DNA of 64,000 bases from Pratylenchus scribneri (Eukaryota; Nematoda; Chromadorea; Rhabditida; Pratylenchidae). Below the pieces are notes generated by a model that searched no databases, was not told the DNA's origin, and saw only the letters and a list, made by a program, of their open reading frames with translations. The stretch is from contig JAQSEB010000041.1 of assembly GCA_030063045.1 (NCBI GenBank), positions 2,101,501 through 2,165,500 on the forward strand, given 5' to 3'. Both the position numbers and the translations under genes were made by a program. The first letter of the stretch is position 1. Each line of letters opens with the position of its first letter. Below, in pieces: positions 33,305-45,117 of this stretch.

Positions 33305-34548
33305 TCATTGTCGAATGAATGAGACTGGCACTTGTGCAATGCTTCCTGTGCCGGCAGCTGGCATTGTTGTGGCATCACTCAATGCGAATAAATCTCGGGT
33401 CATATCAGTCCACCATTTTGTGATGTTTTTTCGTTGAACAAATCCACAAATTATCAATGAAAGGAGGCCGAGAAACAAAAGAAAGAGGCCAGCCAAGCGA
33501 AAAAGCAGAGCATCCTCCTAATTAAGGCAAAATGAATGAATAATGAAGGAAGGGTGGAATGAACCGAGAAGAGGACAATTGTGCCACTGAGGAGAAGCAT
33601 GAGGCCACAGACGAAAAGGCCGGAAAGAGCCAATACAGTTTGAGGCGAACTGGGAACCGATTTGCGCAAACGACGTTCCATCTGTTGGGATTGGGAATTG
33701 GGGTAATGGAATCAAAGATAAAGGAAAGAGGAATTGGGGTCTAATTTATGAAAGAATTTGAATGCTTGCTTTATTCGGAAGTTCTTTTGTTTTCATTTTC
33801 AGATTAATGTTCGCCAAACTGGTGGAATTAATTTATTTGGAGAAACAGACGAAATAAAAACAGGAGGAATATTATTTATTGAGCTTAGCTTTTCTGAATG
33901 AAAACATTTATTCAAAAACACTTCGTGTCTTCCGGAATATTATATTCTTTCTCTCACTAAATTATCCAATTCCCCTTTTCCTTTATTCATCTTTGGATTG
34001 CGATTACCTCCGTAAATTCTGGCGTATCCATGTCAATGAGGGAATCCTTTCTCCAAACAGAGTATCGCCTCTTTGGTACCGTAATATTCGATTTGGTCGA
34101 AGGCGATTGTTGTTGTTGCTGTTTTTGCTGAATTTTTAAACAAAAATGATATAGTGCCCCTCTATTTCCATTTCCCCACCATTGGTCTTCCTGTCAATTT
34201 CCCATTGTCTGTTTGCAATCGAAGAATGCCCAAATCGAGTTGTTGGCGCCAGGCTGGATCCGCCGTTGCCCAAGTTTGGGCCGATTTACTTCTGCCATGC
34301 CCCTTTTTACGGCTTTTGCCTTTTGGCTTATCCGCCTCTGGCTCTGTAATTTTAATGGCTGACGGTATTGAAGAATCGACGAATTGGTCCAACAATTCAA
34401 GAGGAGGCGGAATTTTCCTGGATGCCCTTTTTGGAGGCGGAGTGGACGGAAATGAGGTGGACGGATTATTGGGACCATCCAATGGATGGGAGGAATATTC
34501 CATCTGCGGCTGAATAATGGGAAATGTTTGATTAATGTTGAATGTCAA
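33305..34548 (-). CDS. Two-transmembrane protein, unidentified
   Basis: Exons 34548-34180, 33681-33565 and 33517-33305, all phase 0; 232 residues if the first ATG is used (an acceptor CATTATTCAG inside the first frame could also start it 15 codons later). The N-terminal third is Pro/Ser/Lys-rich with a basic patch (KGKSRKKGHGRSKSAQ), followed by a block ending DLGILRLQTDNGKLTGRPM. The last two exons encode two hydrophobic helices (VLALSGLFVCGLMLLLSGTI and LAGLFLLFLGLLSLIICGFV) with a short luminal loop, then a tail of about 40 residues. The architecture resembles small TMEM proteins but I recognise no family. Confidence 0.6.
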
Positions 34549-34706
34549 ATTGCCCGAAAATAAATGAAATTATTTGGAATATTTTAAAAGAATATTTGAA
34601 TTCATAAAATAATAATTATTTTTACTATTTTTTACCATTACTTTTATGGACAATTAAGCTGATTTTATACATAGTCATGATTTAAAGAAGATGGCCCATT
34701 TTTCCA

Positions 34707-35084
34707 TTATTCCTTGGCCAAAATGGGAAATAATTGATTGAAAATGGAAAATAGGGAAATGTGGGGACAAGGAAGAAATGAATCAAAATGAGGCAAACGG
34801 CGGGTGGAAGGAAAATGAGGGGAATGGTTGGACCGGCTGGCGAAGCTGCTTTTCCCGATAAAGCCATTCTCCATTTCATTCTGTCTTTTTGTGTTCCAGT
34901 CAAAATCGATGTTGATGATTTGGCCACCACAAATTGAGCTCCATATTTGAATATTTCTCTCCTCTATGGCCAACGATCCTTTCAATTGCAGTTGAACAAA
35001 TATTTGGTACAAAATTTGAGCAGTCTTTTGTACAAATTCAAAACTTTGGTGCAATTTATAGTCCATTAAGACCATTTTGCTCAT
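34707..35084 (-). CDS. Possible coding exon, unidentified
   Basis: A 125-codon frame. Its first half has normal composition (MSKMVLMDYKLHQSFEFVQK, then QILYQIFVQLQLKGSLAIEE and a CGGQIINIDFDWN patch) while the second half is Phe/Pro-rich and looks non-coding. No clear donor was found in the first half. It lies upstream of the two-TM gene on the same strand and could be part of it or an unrelated gene. Confidence 0.3.
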   Translation of the reverse strand: MSKMVLMDYKLHQSFEFVQKTAQILYQIFVQLQLKGSLAIEERNIQIWSSICGGQIINIDFDWNTKRQNEMENGFIGKSSFASRSNHSPHFPSTRRLPHFDSFLPCPHISLFSIFNQLFPILAKE

Positions 35085-36012
35085 TAATATATTAAATTTT
35101 CTTCACAATAATAATGTTTAAATTAATTATCGATGAACCTTTAAAAAGCATTCTAATTCGCATATTTCCAACTTCAATTATTCTCATTCACATTCAAACC
35201 CAATCAAATCCTCTCATCATTTTCATTATCGTTAATTAATTAATTAAGCCCCCACTCTTTCTGTTCCGATTCCGGAGGCAATCTCACATTCCGCAATTTT
35301 CGCCTAATTAAGGAATTCTTTTCCCATTCCCTTTCCTTTCCTTCATTCCCCCGCCATTCGTTTTCATTTCCATCTCCGTTCCTTTTATTTTCCTTTTCAT
35401 CGCCGTTCGCATTCCTTCTTGAATCTTGAGGGCGCAATCATTACGGAAAGATGGAGGGAAAAACGGAATTCCGTTGTCACCATATTGCCGTCAGCTGCCA
35501 TCACAAAAAAAAGTATCCATAAAAAGGAAAGATTGAATGCCCCCATGGGAATTGGGGACCCAAAACCCTCCTTCTTCTAATTGCGCGTCAAATCACATCA
35601 ATCCCCCACTTTTACTCTCCGATCGTTTTTGTCTCTCGTCAGCTCACCGATCGCCGTGTTATCAGATCCGGGGGCCGTGGCAGCCGCCTTTCCTCCAATG
35701 GCTTCTTCTCCACCAAAAAACTGGTTTTAATATGCCCAAACACAAAATGCACAGGTAATCCTCCCAATTTTTTGCTACTCTCATTTCATTGCGCTTTTCC
35801 CTCGTTTTTATAACAAATGTTAGAAAAAAAAAACTAGACATATTTATTGTATTGTAAAATTGGACAATTGAATTTGAACAAAACAGTTTAATTCTTTATA
35901 TTTGAATTGAACTTGTCAAGGAGGGCAAAAAATGATGATGAGATTTTGGGAGGATGGGAATGCAGATGAATTGAATTGAATTTTTTTGTTTAAATTATTT
36001 TCATTTTCTCCA
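35085..36012. other. Intergenic stretch
   Basis: Holds a minus-strand frame at 35437-35240 encoding a very charged Arg/Asn/Glu-rich peptide, without supporting signals, and the 3' flank of the minus-strand collagen. Nothing else is seen. Confidence 0.4.
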
Positions 36013-37029
36013 TCATCGCCTTGTGCCATCCTCGAAGAATACCCCTCCATCAATTGCGCAATATTTTGGACAAATTCCCTTCTCGCCCGGTTGTCCAGGT
36101 TGGCCTGCGGCGCCAGCTGGTCCTGGCTGTCCATCCGATCCGGGCGCTCCATCTGGTCCAGGTTCTCCTTTTGGTCCTGCTGGTCCGGGTGGTCCATCGG
36201 CTCCCGGTGGTCCAGGTGGGCCGGGTGGGCCAGGCGGTCCTTCAATCAATTAATAATCACGAAATTCCATCTTTTGAATATCTTGCCTGGATCTCCGGCT
36301 TCTCCTGGCTCTCCTGGGACCAATGGTTCACTTTGGGCAGGGACACCGGGTTCGCCAGGTGGTCCTTGTGGTCCAGCGTCGCCTTGCGGTCCGGGTGGTC
36401 CCCTTGGGCCTGGAGAGCCTGGTGGCGCATCTGCTCCCGGCCTTCCGGGTGTTCCTGCCTCGCCTGGGTCACCGGGAGATCCAGGTGGTCCTGGTGGGCC
36501 GGGTGGTCCCTGTGGGCATGGTTTGCATGGCGGTGGGGTTGTTGGCTCGCAGGGCGCAGTTGGCGGCTTCCCGGGTGTGCCGGGTGCTCCCGGGGCTCCT
36601 GGCTTTCCGGGTCTTCCAGGTTTGCCTGGCGCTCCTTGGGGCCCAGGTTGGCCAGGAAGGCAGCAATCACCGCAGGCTGGGGCCGGATTCACCACTGGTC
36701 CATAGCCACCGGCTTGACGCACTGTTCGGTTGTTGGCCGCCATTTCTGGTGTCGTTTTCATGTGATTCACTTCAACATAGATATCCTTGGCTGAACCCTA
36801 GAATGGTGGGAAGGGTGGAGATGGATTTGGGAAAAAAGAATGAATTTGTTTTTGCCTTGCAAAAGTTGAGTTCATGCTGCATTTGTCGGCGAACATGGGA
36901 CACATAGTTGTAGACCATTGGCAGTGTGACAACCACGGAAAGGACGGCCACAACCGAGAATGTGACGGCCGCATAGGCCACAAATTTGTATGCCTTAATT
37001 CGACTGTCTGATTCGGGAATAATGCCCAT
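36013..37029 (-). CDS. Cuticle collagen, copy A
   Basis: Exons 37029-36856, 36797-36287, 36239-36013; 303 residues. An N-terminal cytosolic segment [19 protein letters not shown] runs into a hydrophobic anchor ([18 protein letters not shown]), then [16 protein letters not shown], a subtilisin-type site RTVR before QAGGYG, cysteine cluster ACGDCC, Gly-X-Y blocks interrupted by [13 protein letters not shown], a second Gly-X-Y block and the C-terminus [20 protein letters not shown]. It is secreted by hypodermal cells and crosslinked in the cuticle (family knowledge). Both introns begin with GC rather than GT: CAAG|GCAAAA (58 nt) and CCAG|GCAAGA (47 nt). It forms a divergent pair with copy B; exon 2 (511 bp) and exon 3 (227 bp) have identical lengths in the two copies. 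Confidence 0.93.
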
Positions 37030-39468
37030 TTCGCTATAAGAGGGGAAATGGGTGAATGAAAGGTAAAATTGGTTGGTTTGGTGGAATGGAATAAGTGAAA
37101 GTTTTGGGTTTAATCGGCGGAGTGGCGCGCTCTATTCGATCCAGTGGACATTCTTATTCTCTCCGGTTGGCTATTGACCACTCCCCTTTCCCGAATTCCC
37201 CACCAAATTCATCAATAGAGGGCACATTTTCCATTTTCCCATGGTCCGGAAAGCAGAAAGGCAACCTCCAATCCAAACCGACAAAATGAAATGTGCACGG
37301 GAGCAGTTTTCGCCGATCCAAATCAAAATTTCTTCCGCCCTTCATTTTCACTTTCCCTTCCTTTCCTTCTCATTTCCCTTTGGGGGGTCATTTTCCTTTT
37401 CCATAAAATCATCATTCATCAACCATTGTCCATTTTAACTCTTCAAAATCGGCCCCTTCACAATTTTCTTACGCAAATTTCGCCGCCGGCTATTCAAATC
37501 TGGCTGAAGATGTTGGAGGATTTTGAATGCGGCCTTGGGCATTTGCGTGGAAAGGGCAAAATGATGAAAAGGGAAAAAGATGGGTGGCGCCCATCTTCTT
37601 AATCTTGTTATAATTGGATTTTGACGGAAAATGGCATGCGGAAGAAAATGATCAATTTTTTATTCATTCCTTTGTTTCTTTCCAAATTTATTTAATTTTA
37701 CTTTTAAAATTGGAAGGAGAAGAAGGCAAATGGCCGAAGAAATGTAATGGCTTTCAAGTTGCATATAATTTTCTTGAATAGGTTGCTAGATTTGATGTAT
37801 TTTTGACAAAATTGAAAAATAATGAGAATTTATTATGACCAATTTGCCTAGTGCAGCATCAGAGAGAGAGATGGAATTCTGAAATATCGTCAAATAAAAC
37901 TGTTTTGAATTTCCTGCTGATGATGGCTGCATAGTGAAATATTTAATTATTTTTCAATAAATCTCGAATATTAGAACTTTTATCTTGTATCAAATCCATT
38001 CTTCCAATATAACTGGTCAAATCCCAAATTTCCATAATCCAACAAAAAATTCAACAGCTTAATCAACTCCTTTTCTGCACGATAATGAATGATCGATCCA
38101 TCATCGCAATTTTGGGTTCATCTTCTTCCTTTCAAATTTATTTTCCACCAGGTTTTTGTGTGATGTGGTCGTCGAAGAATATACTGCAGAATATGGCGCC
38201 GATCAACGGATCATCCATTCATTCATCCACACAAAATCGCGGCCATTCTTTGGGCCAACACTTCTCACCAAATTAACCGGCTTTTTCACAGGAATCTTCC
38301 TTATAAAATGCCTTGGGGAATAGTCCACAATCCATCCATCTTCCTTTGTGGCCATCCGAAAACAATCCCCACTTGCCTATTTTAAACAGAAAATGATGCT
38401 TCAGGGCAAATTGGGGTGGCAAATGGCCGATTAATTTGTTAGCCACGATTCTTCGCCCAAATGTTGGTGGTGTCTTTTTTGCCCACTAATTCGCTTCCCC
38501 AGCGTTCCTTTCCTCCCACAATTCCTTTAGCATTAGCCCATCCTCCCGGGGCCATGGATGGCGCGCATCTCTTCTTCCTTCATTAGCCCTTCTCAATTGT
38601 CAACTCGCGTTCATCAACAACGCCATCGATGAACGGGCTTTTCATGTGGTGAAGGGGGAGGGAGGGAGGGGATCATCTTCACATAAACACAACATCGTCA
38701 TGACCGGCTTAAACCGCAGAGGCGCAAATTAGTACCCAACCAAAGAAGGAAGGAACGCCGTAGAAGATGCTTGGAGGGGTTGTAGACCAGAATGTGGTCC
38801 CCAAGAGGAATTCAAAAGGAATCCTTCAAGGAGGCGGGAAAGGAAGACAATTGAGCAGAAGATAAAGCACATCCACATCCACACTGATTATTATAGAAGG
38901 GGATATGCGGTCTGAAAAAGGCGATGGATGGGTTGAGGCAGAAGCCTCCAATCCTTCTCGATCAACAACTTGGATGGAGGCTTCTTCACCCCCTTTGCTG
39001 GTTTGGTTACTTTTTGGGTGTCCGCAGCTTCACAACCAAAAATGATCCGGTTCCCGTCTTCCTTCCCCTTACCAATGCTGTTAATCGCCGCCGCTTATCG
39101 GCTGTGCTTCTCGCCCCAATGATGGCTGTTTTTTGCACGCCCCCCTGGGCAGTACTTAACCCGTCGATTTGGTGGACCGATTTGCAGAAGATGAAGCCAA
39201 CAACCAGCCACAGCACAATTCATTCCGCTCATTTATATTCATTCATCCATTCATTCATTAAGACGACGTCAAATATGTGGGGGAAGGAAATATAGGGGGC
39301 TGGCTGGTTGGATGAAAAGCTTCAAAAGCATTCATTCCCTCATTTATCCGTGTGCCACCAATTTTATCCCCTCTTTCCGCCTTCCATCCATTTCCTTTCA
39401 TTATAACTTTTCCCCACTTAAATTTGGCCCATTTTATGATTTCCCCTCATCAGCACATTTCAGAAAGG
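37030..39468. promoter_or_regulatory. Shared upstream region of the divergent collagen pair
   Basis: 2.4 kb between the two start codons. I see no gene: the frames inside are short and unspliced. Both collagen promoters must lie here, but I cannot name individual sites, and the sequences just upstream of the two start codons are not similar, so duplication did not include the promoters or they have diverged. Confidence 0.45.
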
Positions 39469-40482
39469 ATGGTCGAATCAGACAGTCGAATTAAGGCATA
39501 CAAATTTGTGGCCTATGCGGCCGTCACATTCTCGGTTGTGGCCGTCCTTTCCGTGGTTGTTACGCTGCCCATGGTCTACAACTATGTGTCCCATGTTCGC
39601 CGACAAATGCAGCATGAACTCAACTTTTGCAAGGCAAAAACAAATTCATTCTTTTTTCCCAAATCCATCTCCACCCTTCCCACCATTCTAGGGTTCAGCC
39701 AAGGACATTTACGTTGAAGTGAATCACATGAAAACGACACCAGAAATGGCGGCCAACAACCGAACAGTGCGTCAAGCCGGTGGCTATGGACCAGTGGTGA
39801 ATCCGGCCCCAGCCTGCGGTGATTGCTGTCTGCCTGGCCAACCTGGGCCCCAAGGAGCGCCAGGCAAACCTGGAAGACCCGGAAAGCCAGGAGCCCCGGG
39901 AGCACCCGGCACACCTGGAAAGCCGCCAACCGCCCCCTGCGAGCCAACAACCCCACCGCCGTGCAAACCATGCCCACAGGGACCACCCGGCCCACCAGGA
40001 CCACCTGGTCCCCCAGGAGAGCCCGGAGAGTCTGGCACCCCAGGACGTGCCGGCTCCGATGCACCAAATGGCGAGCCTGGCCCGAGGGGACCACCTGGAC
40101 CTCCAGGAGAGCCCGGACCGCAAGGACCACCTGGAGAGCCTGGAGTGCCTGCCACAGCTGAAGCCCCTGTTCCTGGCGAGCCAGGAGAGCAAGGAGACCA
40201 AGGTCAACTTTTTGGGCGAAATATATTATTCAACTCTATTTTGTTTGATTTTCAGGAGCTGCTGGCCCACCCGGCCCACCTGGACCACCCGGCGCCGATG
40301 GACCACCTGGCCCACCAGGACCAAAAGGAGAACCTGGACCAGATGGAGCGCCCGGAGCCGACGGTCAACCCGGACCTGCAGGACCAGCCGGACCCGGTGG
40401 CACTGCTGGAGAAAAGGGAATTTGCCCGAAATACTGTGCCATCGATGGCGGTGTCTTCTTCGAGGACGGCACTCGGCGTTAA
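39469..40482 (+). CDS. Cuticle collagen, copy B
   Basis: Exons 39469-39633, 39692-40202, 40256-40482; 300 residues. It is almost the same protein as copy A: identical membrane-anchor region, the RTVR site, ACGDCC cluster, the [13 protein letters not shown] interruption and C-terminus. Differences are the first few residues (MVESDS versus MGIIPESDS) and several Gly-X-Y triplets in the second half (for example [18 protein letters not shown]). Intron 1 again starts with GC (CAAG|GCAAAA, 58 nt, nearly the same sequence as in copy A), but intron 2 has a normal GT donor (CAAG|GTCAAC). Reading through intron 1 gives a stop after a short tail, so splicing with the GC donor is needed for a collagen. 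Confidence 0.93.
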
Positions 40483-42319
40483 TAAGCAGCGAAGGCAATC
40501 CGCTAACTTATTACCATCCAAAATCAACATCAATTTTGCCAAAAACATCGGCAACATTTCCATCATTGGCCATAACATCGCCGATGCTACCGCTGTTCTC
40601 CTTCTACAATTTCTTGCCATTGCCGGTCTTCTTCCAATTTCTCTTTCTTCTGATGTGCTTTCCTTCCCCTTTCCCCCTTTCATCCATGCCATTCTTTTTG
40701 TTGTCCCTCAATTAAAAAATTTCACAAAAAATATTTGAAAATTTCACAAATTCTTTTCGGCCATTTTCCATCCCAACCAACAACATTTATTCGTGCAAAA
40801 TTTGATCGCTTCTCAACATTTGTGATAAATATTTGTACATGATAATTTGATGGGAAAATTCCAACAAATATTGACGATTCAAAAGACCAAATTCACAAAA
40901 ACACATTCAAATTATCATTTTCACACTTATCTCTCACCCAAATACATTATGTGGAATAAAGGACATTTTGTTTGATAATTTTTTGGTGGAACATTTTTAT
41001 CGGTTAAAATTAAATGGGATTGGAGTATTTTTTGCTAAATTCAGTGGGTGGAAAAGAAGATCGCAATCTTTAATAAAGCCATTCATACTTTGATTGACCA
41101 TTTTAAGTACCGTATCTTTTGACAAATTCACTGCATTCATTCCTTCTTTGATGTGCCCATTGGCAATTTCCTCTACGCAAGCCGAAGGATGAATTATTTT
41201 TTGGGTCACTTTCACTTTATTACAAAATTTTGTCTAATTGCCTTTGAATGTGCATATTTATGGCCATCAAGAGAAGTTGAAGAATTTGGCAAAATTGTTT
41301 CCACATTGTTCCGGCAAATCTTTATGTACTTAATCCCTCCTCATCCAAATTCCAAAACTCCTCCCCACTCAATCCCTTTAAATTGTTTTTTAGAATCGAA
41401 TTGCTCTTTTAAATCATATTCATTTAACCCTCCTATTGCTGAATTGCCTGGGGCCAAAGGATATGGCCAAAATTGGGTTCTAAGCAAAAAAATGTCACAA
41501 AAATTTATGAATTCATTCATCATTGGATTAAGCTGCAATGGAGAATGGTGGGGGAAGAATTTGGATGCAGATTTTCAACCCCAAACTACCCCCCACCCCC
41601 TCCTCTTGATCGGCACCCGAAACCAGAAAAAGATAAGGAGAAGACAATTATCACCCACATCACCATTCCCCGTATCCAACATTTCCACCACAAAAGTGAT
41701 CAGTCAAAATTCTGCGCGCGACAATGCGAAAATGTGAAGCTGAATGAATTGGATGGATTTTGGATTGCCGCTCCACAATCATTGCCAACCGGCTGCCATC
41801 CTTCTCCAATAAAGTGCCCATGGATTTTGTTTTAAGAGAAGGGACCTGTTTGGATTGGAGTTGATCATTCTCGTTGGCGTGAATTGATGATAATGATGGT
41901 GGGGGATGGGGAGGAGGAGGTGTGGGGGAATGTCCGTGAAAATTGGTGTGGAACCGAGAAAAAAAGAATTGTTGGTTTGATTTGGGGGAAAATTTGATTG
42001 CGGAATTGTTTGGAGGGGAACGGAAAAATGTTCTATGCGTCGAGACTGGAAATATGATTTTAAAAAGCGCCCCAGGCAATCTTTAATTTCGAATACATTT
42101 GCTGGGAGATGAGGCTATTTATTTCTAGTTTAAAAATGCCCTAGGCAATTTTTAAAATTTTGGGCAAATTTGATGGGTACATAGGTTATTTTCATCTCAT
42201 AATCTGCCAGGTAAAATGTTACAATAAATTCCCCTAAAACTTATAAACTATTTAAATAATTAATTTTTATTCAATATTTTTAAATTCAACAAGAAAATCA
42301 ACAATAAAATTTAAAATGG
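40483..42319. other. Stretch with fragmentary minus-strand coding potential
   Basis: A minus-strand frame ending at 40997 (41215-40997) has good composition: VTQKIIHPSACVEEIANGHI, then MNAVNLSKDTVLKMVNQSMN; an acceptor-like AATTAG lies at 41245. Further right a frame at 42079-41660 contains EKDGSRLAMIVERQSKIHPI. I could not connect them into one model or assign a family. Confidence 0.35.
40997..41215 (-). CDS. Possible C-terminal exon, unidentified
   Basis: 72-codon frame with ordinary composition, two cysteines (PSACVEE and IKDCDLLFHP) and amphipathic helical pattern. A possible acceptor just upstream at 41245 would extend it by ten residues. No family recognised; nothing upstream could be joined in phase. 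Confidence 0.35.
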   Translation of the reverse strand: MKVTQKIIHPSACVEEIANGHIKEGMNAVNLSKDTVLKMVNQSMNGFIKDCDLLFHPLNLAKNTPIPFNFNR

Positions 42320-44673
42320 CTAGTATGTAAGTCCAAATTGTTGGCCAAACCATTCAACCAATTCTTCTCTTTTCTTCAATTCATTTTCATCTGAAATTCG
42401 TTCATCTCTTCCCAAATGATCAAAAATCTGAAAAATTTAAAAATAAACTAAATTAAATTATTTTGCCCACTTTTTGTGCATTCAATCGCAATTTTGCCTC
42501 TAAAAATGGTCTTCGCTGTTCCAAATTTGCAATCTTCGATTTTGAGGCCATTTCTTCGTTCCCTTCTTCCAATTTCAAATCAGTTTGATGAATAATTTCG
42601 TTGATTTTTTGCACCAAAATTTTGAATATTTCCGCCAATTCAAATTCTTCCATCACCGTCGTTCTTTTGTGCTGAAATTTGGAAATTGAAAGGTTAATAT
42701 ATAAAAGGAATTTAGAATTTTTTGGTAAAATTTTTTAAATTTATGATAAATAATTTTAAATATTTTAATTGAAGTTTTTTTATATATAAAACTGACCAAA
42801 ATTGTGTTGGCGAGCCAAGTGCCAAAATCCAGCCGAAAAAACATATCCCGAAGGGCGGATTTGAGTTCCAAACATGAACTAAAAATGAATAAAATTGAAT
42901 AAAATTGAATTAATCAAATTTTACCGAAATATTTTGAACATTAACAATTTGCCCCAATAATCGGCCATTGTGGTGCAAAAAAGGGACAAACAGGATTCGA
43001 GCCCGTAAATTCGGCATAATGCTCCGTAATCGGCGGCGTCAATAATTGAATTTGAGAGGAGTCGAAGGATCCATTGCCTTTCTTTCAGGCAAAATTGGGT
43101 CGAAGTGCTGAAGAATAATTTGATGAATTCGGGCACGGAGTCGAGTTGAAGGAATGGTTTTTGTGAGAGGAATGCCATCAATGGAGCATAGATTGGTTCC
43201 TCGGGGGAGAGAATTATTTTGGCAAAGCGGGCGAGGAAATGGCTGATACCTGGAATTTTATTAATTTAATTGGAATATAAATATTTTAGTTTATTCTGAA
43301 ATATTGTCTTTTATTGGAAAATATTTATGGCGTGAAGATTTTAATTGTTTATATTGGTTCAGAGATTTATCTCAAACCCCCAACCGTATACTCAATTGAT
43401 AGAACTCTTCGATACATCGTTTGATGATGATTTGGCTTAGGTTTAACCAATTTTAATTGATTTTGAACCAAAAACCAAAAGATGGTTTAAGCGGTTTAAA
43501 ACCCTTTAATTTTGATCAAACAATGACAAATTATAAACCAATCGACGCGCCTTAATGAGATCTATCGATTGGGTAAGAATTTGGGATTCTAGGACAAACC
43601 TTGAACCGCTATAATCTTTTTTTACCAAATGTTTTTCGCAAAATTAAATATTTAATTTTAACTTACAATTATTTATTCGTTGATTATGGAATTCCAAACT
43701 GTCCCGGAATATATCCAATAAATGTCTATAAATGATCCGTTGCGGAAATCGTTCATCGCTCAATTCAAATAATCGCGTTCGAAATCGTTCCAAAAATGCG
43801 TAGGCAAATGTCCGTAGGAATGGATCTTGGAAGCTGGTTGCGGCAAAACAAAATGAGAGGGCATTGGATGTGACCATGTTTTTGCAATTTAGCTGAAAAA
43901 CACGGAAATATTAATGGTGAAAATAATTAATTAACCTTTGTTCCTGGTTTAATCAGCTGAACCAATGAACGCAACACAAATCTTGGGTCATAGCAATTTT
44001 GATCAAATTCCTTTTTTCGATCAAAACTGGCCATTTTCAGCAATGTTTGCCACATTCGTTTTTGATCAAAATATTCCAAAACCTGATCCGGGTCCAAATA
44101 TTTGTGCAAAATTCGACCATATTTTATCAATTCAGCATAATAAAGTTTTGAGCGTTCACCAAAAACAAGAGGCGAACATATCCTTGATGGAAATATTGTG
44201 TTTTTAATTTCGAATTAATAAAAATAAAACCTGAAATCCAAACAATAATTTGTCTCGAGTTGTTCAAGAATATCGAAGATTAAGAGATCCTCTCCACTTA
44301 AAGTGCAATTATATCGCCAAAGTAATCCAGTAATGAATTTCACATCACCCAATGTGGTAATTTGACTTCGTAATTCGGACTAAATTGCAGAAATTAATAA
44401 ATTAATTGAAATTGTTCTTACATTTTGCTGGTTTTCTTGAAGTAAATTCAAAAATTTCTTCAGAGATTTTCTCAAAACCTCTTTTTCCGAACAAATATCC
44501 GAATGAAATTCCTTCAAAATGCAGAGTAAATCACCAATCTTCTTTTCTTCTAATTTGTGAATAAATCCATTCGTAATTCTTTCATTTTTGTTGATGAATT
44601 TCCTTCTTTTTCCGTTGTAAATTGTCTTGGATTCATTGTTGAATTTCCTTTTTGTCTTTACGCCATTCTGCAT
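42320..44673 (-). CDS. URB1/NPA1-like nucleolar pre-ribosome protein (C-terminal domain only)
   Basis: Eight exons 5'->3': 44673-44422, 44379-44231, 44182-43936, 43892-43667, 43249-42925, 42878-42797, 42671-42471, 42427-42320; all junctions in phase, 529 residues. It starts with a basic tail (KRKFNNESK, YNGKRRKF). Recognisable URB1 C-terminal features: the helical block SPLVFGERSKLYYAELIKYG, FRTRLFELSDERF, AKIILSPEEPIYAPLMAFLS, SVPEFIKLFFSTSTQFCLKE followed by RQWILRLLSN. Yeast Npa1 and human URB1 act in early 60S ribosome assembly and are 1,700-2,300 residues; this model has only the C-terminal part. Either the gene is short in this lineage or further exons lie elsewhere; TTTGCAG directly before the start codon could be a trans-splice acceptor or an ordinary acceptor. 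Starts 444 bp from the divergent eIF3i gene. Confidence 0.68.
43360..43640. repeat. Fold-back repeat family R5, copy in URB1-like intron
   Basis: Contains the words GGTTTAAGCGGTTTAAAACC, CTTTAATTTTGATCAAAC, AATCGA, and the end GAACCGCTATAATCTTTTT. The same words occur in 46120-46450 (GGTTTTGGTTTGGTCAAAAT, TATAACCAATTGATAGG, CGCTATAACTATAAACC, TATAATCTTTCC). Left and right ends are inverted relative to each other. Confidence 0.6.
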
Positions 44674-45117
44674 TTTAATCTGCAAATCATAAAATTAATT
44701 AAATTAAGAATTTTTTTTGAGATTTCATTCACGTTTTAAAAAAAAGTGAAAGGTTAATCAGATTCATTTTATAATGAAGGTTTTTTAGCCTAGCCTAGCC
44801 CTAAAATTTTTAGTTTTTTAGAAGATCATCCATAAATATTTTATTTCCCTTTATATTTTTGATTTGGGAATTGGACTACTATATGCTCATTTTTATAAAA
44901 ACTGCAGTACAAAAATTTTTCTCGCTATTCAGTCTCATCTCAAGTTTTTCAGGATTTTTAGTTTTTTAGATTATAGCTTTCACCTTTCATAAATAAATTT
45001 AATAAAATTTGTTGTGTCAGAAATATTCAATCAATATTCATTTATTATTATTTTTCGTCTATTTTATTTTTTCACAAACCACAATATTTAACACATTATT
45101 TTTAGAAATTGAATAAA
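44674..45117. promoter_or_regulatory. 444-bp divergent upstream region (URB1-like / eIF3i)
   Basis: Two genes of ribosome biogenesis and translation start on opposite strands 444 bp apart, so the promoters must share this AT-rich segment. No individual site is identifiable by eye. Confidence 0.4.

Noticed and set aside
36023..36794. Long plus-strand frames opposite the collagen exons (Gly/Pro/Ser-rich or Val/Arg-rich)
   Set aside because: These are mirror frames of the minus-strand collagen; the real collagen frame has the family motifs and splice sites.
39582..40692. Minus-strand frames opposite collagen copy B
   Set aside because: Same reason: antisense shadows of Gly-X-Y coding sequence.
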